Shown: piece after piece, positions 1-5,737 of the stretch
Position numbering within the stretch: position 1 is the stretch's first letter
Layout of the letters: each line of letters opens with the position of its first letter
Assembly: GCA_964426915.1 (NCBI GenBank)
Contig: CAYRTD010000198.1
Coordinates: 1-5,802 of the forward strand
Direction of reading: 5' to 3'
DNA from: CAYRTD01 sp964426915
GTDB taxonomy: Bacteria > Bacteroidota > Bacteroidia > Bacteroidales > GCA-2748055
Length of the DNA stretch: 5,802 nucleotides
The notes under the pieces: generated by a model
Told to the model about the DNA's origin: nothing
Seen by the model: the letters and a program-made list of their open reading frames with translations, nothing else
Databases searched by the model: none
Translations under genes and position numbers: made by a program

Positions 1-10
1 GTTTTGTTAG

Positions 11-101
11 GGAGTGAGGGAAAGAAAACCCCGGCGGTACAAACACTACTTAAATATTTAGGATTATCCCAATACCGCCGGGGTTTTCTTTCCCTCACTC
101 C
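11..101. repeat. Perfect 29-bp inverted repeat with 33-nt centre
   Basis: The arms at 11-39 and 73-101 are exact reverse complements over 29 bases. Each has a GC-rich inner end (CCCCGGCGGTA / TACCGCCGGGG) and a purine/pyrimidine-biased outer part (GGAGTGAGGG / CCCTCACTCC). The 33-nt centre (40-72) is A/T-rich and contains the perfect 10-bp palindrome TAAATATTTA at 51-60, almost exactly on the symmetry axis. Neither side is followed by a T-run, so it is not a canonical intrinsic terminator, although transcribed RNA would fold very stably. TA dinucleotides lie at 8-9 and 102-103, so a small non-autonomous transposon-like element (MITE) is possible. A small invertible segment or a dispersed intergenic hairpin repeat are other options. 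The structure is certain; its nature is not. Confidence 0.9.
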
Positions 102-464
102 TATTGACCGGAATTCATTTCGACTGAAAATCCGGAGCGATAGCGCACCCCTCGCTCTCACACTCACTCTCACTCTGTGCTCGGGGAAACCTCTCTCTTT
201 TTCCAATCAGATCTAAAGCTTTATATGAGGCACAGGAGCTCATGATTTTCTCATTCAAAAACAAAATGTAGGATGCTGGATTATATCCTCGCTGAGGCTC
301 TGGTTCCTGAGGCATTGCCAAATCGTAATGTAAGGGGCTTTTAAAAAAAAAGGCGCAGGAGTCTTAAGTTGACGTGTATGCCTAATGGGGTCAAACTGTA
401 ATATCTATGGGTGACAACCTTTCATTATCTTCGTTCGCTAAAGTCCTCCCACTCCCAACCCCCC
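102..464. other. Gene-poor region downstream of fcl
   Basis: No convincing coding sequence was found on either strand; short open frames lack family features. The stretch contains a CT/CA-rich low-complexity run at about 151-180, two CTGAGGC copies near 293 and 308, and a nine-A run at 343-351 (a T-run on the fcl strand, preceded by GCGCC). The T-run might help end the fcl transcript, but no strong stem precedes it. A G-rich tract on the fcl strand (445-464) directly follows the fcl stop codon. Confidence 0.6.
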
Positions 465-1568
465 TTACTCACCATAAACCTCATAAACCCTCCGTATCCC
501 CTCTTCAAGGCTCAGCTTTGGTTTCCACCCCAGTGCGTTGAGCTTGCTGACGTCCATAAGTTTCTGGGGGGTGCCGTCGGGTTTTGTTCTGTCCCATTCA
601 ATCTCTCCGGTATATCCTACTATATTTTTAATTAAATCCACGAGTTCTTTGATGGTAACATCTGTTCCCCTTCCTATATTGATGTGGGTATTTTTTATAT
701 TTTTTACCTCTTTCTCGAAAAGGGATTTATCATCCACCAGGTCCTTAAAATCAATATTCTCAAAAATATAGATAACAGCATCGGCCAGGTCATCGGAATA
801 AAGAAATTCCCTTCGTGGAGATCCGCTTCCCCAGAACCGGATGAATACTTTATCTCCCTCTTTGCGAATACCGTAATTACTGAGTTTTTTGAGAATTTCT
901 GATTCGTTCGCAGAACCATCCACCCCTTCAACCGGGTATTTATTCAGATCTTTTTTAAGAGCATCATAATCTTCATTCTGCAGGGCTTTCCCCAGGTGCA
1001 TTTTTCTTATGACTGCCGGAAGGACGTGGGATTTTTCGAGATCGAAATTGTCATTAGGCCCGAAGAGATTTGTGGGCATTACGGATATAAAGTTCGTATT
1101 GTATTGCAGGTTAAAAGCTTCACACATTTTTATTCCTGCAATTTTGGCTATGGCATAAGGTTCATTAGTATACTCCAATTCGGAAGTTAACAGATAATCT
1201 TCTTTCAGAGGCTGTGGAGCCTTTTTGGGATAGATACATGAACTGCCTAAAAAGATCAGTTTCTTTACATTATTTTTATAACTGTGACAAATGACATTGT
1301 TCTGGATTTGAATATTATCATAAATAAAATCTGCCCGGTAAACATTATTGGCCACTATCCCACCCACTTTCGCGGCTGCAAGTATAAGGTATTCGGGTTT
1401 TTCTTTTTTAAAGAATTCTTCTACCGCCTGAAAATCCATAAGGTCAAGTTCTTCATATCTTTTTAAAAGAAGATTATGATATCCCCTGGCTTTAAGATTT
1501 CTTGTAAGGGCCGATCCGACAAGTCCGGTATGACCGGCAATATATATTTTTGCATCTTTAGGTATCAT
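465..1568 (-). CDS. fcl: GDP-L-fucose synthase
   Basis: NADPH-dependent 3,5-epimerase/4-reductase that converts GDP-4-keto-6-deoxy-D-mannose to GDP-L-fucose in the cytoplasm, the step after Gmd. Numbered from the ATG at 1568 (367 aa), the Rossmann loop GHTGLVG is at 12-18. The active-site set matches E. coli Fcl with an offset of two: Ser109 and Cys111 in LGSSCIYP, Tyr138-x3-Lys142 in YAIAK, and His181 in KSHVLP. The C-terminal KPDGTPQKLMDVSKL stretch is also typical. It is longer than the roughly 320-aa E. coli enzyme because of an insertion at about residues 197-240, as I recall for Bacteroides homologues. The frame stays open to an ATG at 1655, adding 29 residues rich in Pro and Asp. I prefer 1568 because family members begin right before the DAKIYIAG strand and the extra part coincides with palindromes. 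No Shine-Dalgarno is seen at either start. It is probably co-transcribed with gmd. Confidence 0.95.
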   Translation of the reverse strand: MIPKDAKIYIAGHTGLVGSALTRNLKARGYHNLLLKRYEELDLMDFQAVEEFFKKEKPEYLILAAAKVGGIVANNVYRADFIYDNIQIQNNVICHSYKNNVKKLIFLGSSCIYPKKAPQPLKEDYLLTSELEYTNEPYAIAKIAGIKMCEAFNLQYNTNFISVMPTNLFGPNDNFDLEKSHVLPAVIRKMHLGKALQNEDYDALKKDLNKYPVEGVDGSANESEILKKLSNYGIRKEGDKVFIRFWGSGSPRREFLYSDDLADAVIYIFENIDFKDLVDDKSLFEKEVKNIKNTHINIGRGTDVTIKELVDLIKNIVGYTGEIEWDRTKPDGTPQKLMDVSKLNALGWKPKLSLEEGIRRVYEVYGE

Positions 1569-1596
1569 AAATCGATTATTTTCATGTGGAAATGAA

Positions 1597-1643
1597 TTAT
1601 CCGGATAAAATGAGTCCGGACAGCCTTTATGCTCCCTGTCCGG
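1597..1643. repeat. 12-bp palindrome and hairpin in gmd-fcl spacer
   Basis: TTATCCGGATAA at 1597-1608 is a perfect palindrome. Next to it, CCGGACAG (1616-1623) and CTGTCCGG (1636-1643) form a perfect 8-bp inverted repeat with a 12-nt loop. In the minus-strand transcript these lie between the gmd stop and the preferred fcl start. No U-run follows the larger hairpin, so a read-through or RNA-processing structure is more likely than a terminator. If fcl starts at 1655, this sequence would instead encode its N-terminal extension. Confidence 0.7.
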
Positions 1644-1672
1644 GTATAAAAACAATAGAATTGTAATATTTA

Positions 1673-2806
1673 TCAGGATTCCCGTCGCACAACCACTTCA
1701 TGGCCGAGATTGGCAAGATCCTTTTCCTTTCTCATGATCTTCAGATCTTCGGCTATCATTTCGCTGATGAGCATGGAAAGATCGTATTCCGGTTCCCAGC
1801 CGAGTTTTTCTTTTGCTTTTGCCGGGTCGCCTATCAGCAGCTCCACTTCGGTGGGCCTGAAATACTGAGGATCTATTTCAAGAATACAATTCCCTATGGA
1901 TTTTTCATTGAGCACGCTACCTTCCGGAAGATCTTTGAGTCCTTTAATATAGCCTTTTTCATCTTTGCCGTTTCCTTTATATTCGACGATCACACCTGCC
2001 TCTTTAAAGGCCAGCCTTACAAACTCCCTTACCTCGGTAGTAATGCCTGTAGCTATCACAAAATCCTCCGGTTCATCCTGTTGCAGCATGAGATACATGG
2101 CCTTCACATAATCTTTTGCATGGCCCCAGTCCCTTTTTGCTGAAAGGTTACCCAGGTACAAACGCTCACTTAATCCCATTACGATCTCGGAAACTGCCCT
2201 GGTGATCTTACGGGTTACAAAAGTTTCTCCTCTTAAGGGTGACTCATGATTGAAAAGGATGCCGTTGCAGGCATACATATTATAGGCTTCCCGGTAGTTG
2301 ACGGTGATCCAGTATCCATATAATTTGGCTACAGCGTAAGGACTTCTGGGGTAGAAAGGGGTTTTTTCCGTTTGGGGTACTTCCTGCACCAGACCATAAA
2401 GCTCGGAAGTGGAAGCCTGATAGAAGCGTGTCTTTTTTTCGAGTCCGAGAAGATGGATGGCTTCAAGCAGTCTCAGTGTCCCAAGTGCATCCGAATTAGC
2501 AGTATATTCAGGAGTTTCAAATGATACCTTTACATGGCTCTGAGCACCCAGGTTATAGATCTCGTCGGGCTGAACTTCCTGGACAATCCTTATGAGATTG
2601 GTTGAATCTGTAAGATCCCCGTAATGAAGAATAAATTTTTGATCTTTTTCATGAGGATCCTGGTATAAATGGTCGATTCTCTCCGTATTGAACAGGGAGC
2701 TCCTTCTTTTTATTCCATGAACGGTATAGGATTTCGCAAGCAAAAGTTCGGCCAGATAGGCTCCATCCTGGCCTGTGATGCCTGTAATTAACGCTACTTT
2801 ACTCAT
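1673..2806 (-). CDS. gmd: GDP-mannose 4,6-dehydratase
   Basis: Cytoplasmic NADP-dependent short-chain dehydrogenase/reductase that converts GDP-D-mannose to GDP-4-keto-6-deoxy-D-mannose, the first committed step to GDP-L-fucose. The 377-aa product is close to the E. coli length (about 373). It has the GITGQDG nucleotide-binding loop at 9-15 and the family signature KRRSSLFNTERIDHLY at 33-48. Thr133 and Glu135 in ASTSELYG and Tyr157-x3-Lys161 in YAVAK correspond in number to the E. coli catalytic residues. NHESPLRGETFVTRKI begins at 186, and a typical RPTEVELLIGDPAKAK stretch lies near the C-terminus. The ATG at 2806 places the dinucleotide loop at the usual distance from the N-terminus. There is no clear Shine-Dalgarno sequence; the upstream 20 bases are A/T-rich. 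fcl follows on the same strand, so the pair forms a complete GDP-fucose module. All key residues are present. Confidence 0.98.
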   Translation of the reverse strand: MSKVALITGITGQDGAYLAELLLAKSYTVHGIKRRSSLFNTERIDHLYQDPHEKDQKFILHYGDLTDSTNLIRIVQEVQPDEIYNLGAQSHVKVSFETPEYTANSDALGTLRLLEAIHLLGLEKKTRFYQASTSELYGLVQEVPQTEKTPFYPRSPYAVAKLYGYWITVNYREAYNMYACNGILFNHESPLRGETFVTRKITRAVSEIVMGLSERLYLGNLSAKRDWGHAKDYVKAMYLMLQQDEPEDFVIATGITTEVREFVRLAFKEAGVIVEYKGNGKDEKGYIKGLKDLPEGSVLNEKSIGNCILEIDPQYFRPTEVELLIGDPAKAKEKLGWEPEYDLSMLISEMIAEDLKIMRKEKDLANLGHEVVVRRES

Positions 2807-3077
2807 TTGTTTAAATTAAATTACTTAAGTTTCGCATTAAAAATTATATAAAAAGAATGTTATAGTCCTCCGGGCTATTAAAGCCCAATCGAATAAACAA
2901 TCATTACTGTAACAAATAAATCTGGCGCGAAACTTCTGTAAATTATTAAATAGAGGCCAATATAGTGAAAAGCAGATAACAACCATAAGTTTTTACCTGC
3001 GGATTATTCTTATTTTCCGGATAGGGATACGGAACTTTAAATTCCTATATATGGGTTTTCGGAAAAGATTCAGCAGA
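2807..3077. other. A/T-rich spacer between sugar transferase gene and gmd
   Basis: No gene was found. A short inverted repeat, GGGCT-attaa-AGCCC, lies at 2872-2886, about 66 bases before the gmd start. With no adjoining T-run it is a poor terminator and may be a leader hairpin. Near the transferase stop there is an imperfect palindrome GGAACTTTAAATTCC at 3031-3045 and a TTCCG/CGGAA pair around 3015-3034. No convincing TAnnTTTG promoter box was found ahead of gmd, so whether gmd has its own promoter is open. Confidence 0.5.
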
Positions 3078-4523
3078 TCAATGACCGGAAGCGGTAAAGA
3101 AGGTTTTTATTGTTTTAAAAAACAGGGAAATATCCTTCTGGAAAGACCAGTTATCTATGTATTGTAAATCCATTCTCATCCAGCTCTCAAACTTAACATC
3201 ATTCCTGTTAGGGATCACCTGCCATGTACAGGTAATGCCGGGTCTGACAGAAAGTCTTCTCATTTGCCATCTTTCATATTGTTCCACTTCCTTTGCCAGT
3301 GGCGGACGAGGTCCGATAAGTGACATTTCTCCTTTAAAAACATTATATAACTGAGGCAATTCATCCAGACCGGTTTTTCTCAGAAATCTGCCAATTTTTG
3401 TAATCCGGGGATCTTCCTTCATTTTAAAAGTAGGACCATCCATTTCATTTTGTTCCCTGAGCTTCTCCAGTATTTTTTCCGCATCCGGAACCATTGTCCG
3501 GAATTTATACAGATTAAATCTTCTTCCCCTGAGGCCCACTCTTTCCTGACTAAAGAAAACAGGACCTCTTGAATCCAGTTTTATTATGATCGCAAGGATA
3601 AGAAACAGGGGAGAAAGAAATAGTAACATGAAAAATGAGAAGTAAAGGTCACTGAGGTACTTGATAAACTGAGAAAAGTTATTTGCCGGAATATCCGTAA
3701 GCGACAATTGTGATTCATCATTCAGGGTATCAAGGTGAATTCTCAGGGTTTTTAAAGGTGAAAGATCCGATTGCAATCTGAATATTACGCCAACCTCACT
3801 GCATATGCTTATGAGATTTTTGAGTGTCTGGTTATCCAGTTCACTTTTGCTGTATATTACTTCATCCACCACTTCATTATCCAGTATATCTTTCAGGCTT
3901 CCGGATTCACTAACTACTGGGATTTCTGCTCCGAATTTTTCTTTTATCAGCCTGGAGTCACTAATTATTTTAACCAGATCAAAACCCCATTCTTTTTCGT
4001 TAAGTACTTTTTCTATGAATTCATCTGAAAATGAATTGGCAATTACCACTACCTTATGCAGGTCGTAACCTTTTGCTCTGAATATTTTGAAAATACGGTA
4101 GGAAAAGATCCTGTAATGAAAAAGGATGAAAAGGTTAAGTCCGGAATAAAATATAATAAAGAAATTTGATATCGAATCAAAACCGAATAACAGTTTCACT
4201 CCAAATAAAAATACCATTTCAATAAATGCGACTCTTACAAAATTGAAAAAGATGGTAATATATCTCTGGGTACGGGGAATTTTAGATATTATCGTAAGTT
4301 TGAAGAGAATTATCCATGAAAGGAGATTCAGCAATCCAAAGATCAGTACTTCGTTGTTGATGGAGAAAAAGGGATTAACAAAATTTCCCCATAAAAAAAT
4401 TGCCAGAAAATATGTTGCTGTAATTGCCAGTAACTCGACAAAGAAAAGGTATCTTTTCTTTCCCTCTGCTCTGTTGGCAAGTGAAATTGAAGAAAGTTTA
4501 TTTTTAAAGCTATTTATCGTCAT
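3078..4523 (-). CDS. Polyprenyl-phosphate sugar-1-phosphate transferase (initiating)
   Basis: Membrane enzyme of the WbaP/WcaJ type (bacterial sugar transferase family, PF02397). Such enzymes transfer a hexose-1-phosphate from a nucleotide sugar to undecaprenyl phosphate to start repeat-unit assembly. The 481-aa product has four likely membrane helices at about 27-47, 57-79, 92-114 and 117-138. A cytoplasmic region at about 150-265 follows, where relatives carry a nucleotide-binding-like domain. A re-entrant helix at about 291-315 contains the Ser304-Pro305 helix break. The catalytic core has GPVFFSQERVG (320-330), FRTM (341-344), the Asp387-Glu388 dyad in LDELPQL, LIGPRPP (402-408) and RPGITCTWQV (427-436). 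The C-terminal LQYIDNWSFQKDI stretch is also typical. The exact sugar cannot be read from sequence. The ATG at 4523 follows AAAAGGAAAAAA, which may serve as a weak ribosome site. Lying upstream of gmd-fcl on the same strand, it fits a fucose-containing polysaccharide locus. Confidence 0.95.
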   Translation of the reverse strand: MTINSFKNKLSSISLANRAEGKKRYLFFVELLAITATYFLAIFLWGNFVNPFFSINNEVLIFGLLNLLSWIILFKLTIISKIPRTQRYITIFFNFVRVAFIEMVFLFGVKLLFGFDSISNFFIIFYSGLNLFILFHYRIFSYRIFKIFRAKGYDLHKVVVIANSFSDEFIEKVLNEKEWGFDLVKIISDSRLIKEKFGAEIPVVSESGSLKDILDNEVVDEVIYSKSELDNQTLKNLISICSEVGVIFRLQSDLSPLKTLRIHLDTLNDESQLSLTDIPANNFSQFIKYLSDLYFSFFMLLFLSPLFLILAIIIKLDSRGPVFFSQERVGLRGRRFNLYKFRTMVPDAEKILEKLREQNEMDGPTFKMKEDPRITKIGRFLRKTGLDELPQLYNVFKGEMSLIGPRPPLAKEVEQYERWQMRRLSVRPGITCTWQVIPNRNDVKFESWMRMDLQYIDNWSFQKDISLFFKTIKTFFTASGH

Positions 4524-4580
4524 TTTTTTCCTTTTAAATCAATACGAAACTATTAAAAAATGATATTCGATTAATTTTCT

Positions 4581-4611
4581 TTTGACAAAGCACAGGCATC
4601 CTTTGGCGAAT
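4581..4611. repeat. Composite direct repeat, copy A (gene-proximal)
   Basis: Consists of TTTGACAAAG (4581-4590) and TTTGGCGAAT (4602-4611), two related decamers 21 bp apart. It matches copy B at 4800-4829, sharing TTTGACAAA exactly and TCCTTTGRCGAAT at 12 of 13 positions. It lies 58-88 bases upstream of the sugar transferase start, a plausible place for an activator or repressor site. The ~20-bp period would place both half-motifs on the same face of the helix. The binding protein is unknown. Confidence 0.55.
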
Positions 4612-4675
4612 AAGCCCCCGTGATAAGCACAAAATAAACAAGAAAATGACGTCAACAGTTTGTTAAGAAAGTCCG

Positions 4676-4698
4676 TTTTTTGGCTAATAGCCGAAAAA
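4676..4698. terminator. Hairpin flanked by T/A runs, possible bidirectional terminator
   Basis: TTTTTT-GGCT-aat-AGCC-GAAAAA forms an inverted repeat with one mismatch, a 3-nt loop and a run of U on the 3' side when read on the minus strand (AGCC followed by T-rich sequence after GGCT). The GC core is only 4 bp, so it is weak. It may end the regulator transcript, about 210 bases after the regulator's stop, or be part of the control region before the sugar transferase gene. Confidence 0.35.
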
Positions 4699-4799
4699 GA
4701 TTGATAAAAGACTGTTAATAATTCATAAATAAAAGTCCTGTTACATCTCCTACACGATTATCCGTATGGAGGAACCTGAAAACGGAAAAAAATAACGGT

Positions 4800-4829
4800 T
4801 TTGACAAATGGCAATTTCCTTTGACGAAT
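4800..4829. repeat. Composite direct repeat, copy B (distal)
   Basis: TTTGACAAAT (4800-4809) and TTTGACGAAT (4820-4829) differ at one position and repeat with a 20-bp period, two turns of the helix. The same arrangement occurs in copy A about 219 bases away. TTTGACAAA is itself symmetric around its central A. Paired copies upstream of one gene suggest operator sites, but no known consensus was recognised. Confidence 0.55.
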
Positions 4830-4908
4830 GAAATTAAGTCTGCTGTAGAATTGGAGAAAAATATCAGGAGATAGGGGGGAGACTCTCGACTCTATTGACA
4901 GACACTAG

Positions 4909-5598
4909 TTAATCTTCCAGGCTGATCATCTTTAACTTTTCAATATCTTCAATTTTTATCATTTTATTTTTAACCTGTATGATTTTATCATTTTTGAAAG
5001 CAGAAAGAATGCGGGCTATACTTTCCGGGGTCATCTGGGTCCACTCTGCCAGATCATTTCGGGAAAGACTCAGCATAAACTCTGTGGAATGGTAAATATC
5101 TTCGGAAAGGTGAATAAGGATACCGGCAAGTCTGCTTTTTAGAGGTTTTTGAGTATTGAAAATATATCTTTCGTAATTTTGAATAGTTTTGTTATTTATA
5201 CATTTGATCAATGTGCTGGCGAAGACCCCGTTCGAAAGGATAAGTTCTTCTATTAAACGGATATCAAATGAGCAGGTCAGGCAGTCTTCAAGAGCAGCCG
5301 CTGTATAAGGATATACACGGCTGGAAAACAGAGATGGCAGACCGATCATTTCCCTTTCCGGCAAAACACTGATGATATTGTTTTTCCCATCAGATGATTC
5401 GAGATAGATTTTTGCGCTACCACTGTAAAGAAATATAATATTTGAAGCGTAGGTTCCCTGTTTACAGATGATCTCACCCTTTTTGAATGAAAGCTCAAGT
5501 TTCCCGGATCTTATTTTTTTAAAATCTTCTTCTTCAAGGTCGGAGAAACATCCGGTTCTTTTAAGACAATCGTAACAATCTATTCTTTTTTCTATCAC
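4909..5598 (-). CDS. FNR-like transcriptional regulator with four cluster cysteines
   Basis: Crp/Fnr-family regulator of 229 aa. The N-terminal Cys8-x2-Cys11-x5-Cys17 has exactly the spacing of E. coli FNR Cys20/23/29. Cys109, in ALEDCLTC, aligns with FNR Cys122, so a [4Fe-4S] oxygen-sensing cluster is likely. The cyclic-nucleotide-binding-like beta-roll covers about 20-115, the dimer helix about 116-147 and the winged helix-turn-helix about 170-215. The helix-turn-helix contains LSRNDLAEWTQMTPESIAR. The recognition helix keeps Glu192 and Arg196 (FNR Glu209, Arg213), but Ala195 replaces FNR Ser212, so the target half-site may differ from TTGAT. The start is GTG at 5598; an in-frame TAA lies a short way upstream, no ATG intervenes, and any later Met would lose the cysteines. 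No Shine-Dalgarno is seen. It precedes the sugar transferase gene on the same strand but is separated by 385 bases, so it probably has its own transcript. Its targets are unproven. Confidence 0.93.
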   Translation of the reverse strand: MIEKRIDCYDCLKRTGCFSDLEEEDFKKIRSGKLELSFKKGEIICKQGTYASNIIFLYSGSAKIYLESSDGKNNIISVLPEREMIGLPSLFSSRVYPYTAAALEDCLTCSFDIRLIEELILSNGVFASTLIKCINNKTIQNYERYIFNTQKPLKSRLAGILIHLSEDIYHSTEFMLSLSRNDLAEWTQMTPESIARILSAFKNDKIIQVKNKMIKIEDIEKLKMISLED

Positions 5599-5621
5599 AG
5601 CTAAAAAAATTTGCTTCTGTT

Positions 5622-5637
5622 AATCCTTTGAAGGATT
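5622..5637. promoter_or_regulatory. 16-bp palindrome before regulator start
   Basis: AATCCTT-TG-AAGGATT is a perfect inverted repeat with 7-bp arms. It sits 24 bases upstream of the GTG start and just downstream of the predicted -7 box, where a bound protein would block transcription. Its core TCCTTTGAAGGAT matches 11 of 13 positions of TCCTTTGACGAAT in copy B upstream of the sugar transferase. Autoregulation is an inference; it could also be a leader hairpin. Confidence 0.5.
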
Positions 5638-5646
5638 GGTAAAATG

Positions 5647-5654
5647 CAAAGATA
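5647..5654 (-). promoter_or_regulatory. Predicted Bacteroidetes -7 promoter box for the FNR-like gene
   Basis: On the minus strand this reads TATCTTTG, a full match to the Bacteroidetes housekeeping -7 consensus TAnnTTTG. It is 49 bases before the start codon, giving a leader of about 40 nt that contains the 16-bp palindrome. No clear TTG -33 element is present at 19-21 bases. Instead ATCTGTCAAA (TTTGACAGAT on plus, 5675-5684) lies 20 bases upstream, close to the TTTGAC boxes of the neighbouring spacer. Confidence 0.5.
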
Positions 5655-5720
5655 ATAGCATTTGTGAATTTTGTTTTGACAGATTGAAAAATCTTCCGGG
5701 ATCCAACGTTTTCTGAAAGA

Positions 5721-5737
5721 GAGGCTGTCTAAAAAGT
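5721..5737 (+). mobile_element. Possible insertion-sequence terminal repeat at window edge
   Basis: GAGGCTGTCTAAAAAGT resembles, from memory, terminal inverted repeats of IS1182-type elements (GAGGCTGTCTCAAAAGT-like). If so, the element would extend rightwards beyond the window and only its left end is seen here. There is no transposase sequence and no second end in view, so this is a motif resemblance only. Confidence 0.35.

Larger units (their letters stand above)
4524..4908. other. Spacer between regulator and sugar transferase genes
   Basis: This 385-base spacer holds no supported gene. It probably contains the promoter of the sugar transferase operon, but I could not find a convincing Bacteroidetes -33/-7 pair. 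The closest element, TAGTTTCG on the minus strand about 25-35 bases before the ATG, has one mismatch to TAnnTTTG and no matching -33 box. The two repeat copies and the hairpin listed separately lie here. The G-rich run at 4874-4880 next to the regulator's stop has no clear stem. Confidence 0.5.

Noticed and set aside
11..101. Integron attC site
   Set aside because: The arms are perfectly paired with no extrahelical bases, and the GTTRRRY/RYYYAAC core sites are absent at the ends.
4..216. 70-codon open frame on the plus strand covering the inverted repeat
   Set aside because: It runs through both arms of the perfect inverted repeat and then the CT-rich run; the peptide has no family features.
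115..321. 68-codon open frame on the minus strand downstream of fcl
   Set aside because: No recognisable domain, and its C-terminal Ser/Glu repeats simply translate the CT-rich low-complexity run. No start signal or conserved context supports it.
1700..2143. 147-codon open frame on the plus strand
   Set aside because: It lies wholly inside gmd on the opposite strand. The gmd protein has all family motifs, while this frame has a composition typical of antisense translation.
4243..4563. 106-codon plus-strand frame overlapping the start of the sugar transferase gene
   Set aside because: Antisense to the clear membrane-helix region of the transferase; no domain or start context is seen.
4581..4829. 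Canonical FNR operator (TTGAT-N4-ATCAA)
   Set aside because: The motifs are TTGAC/TTGGC and run in direct orientation; no inverted partner at the right spacing was found.
4874..4906. Intrinsic terminator directly after the regulator gene
   Set aside because: There is a G-rich run and repeated GACTCT-like bases, but no stable stem followed by a T-run on the minus strand.
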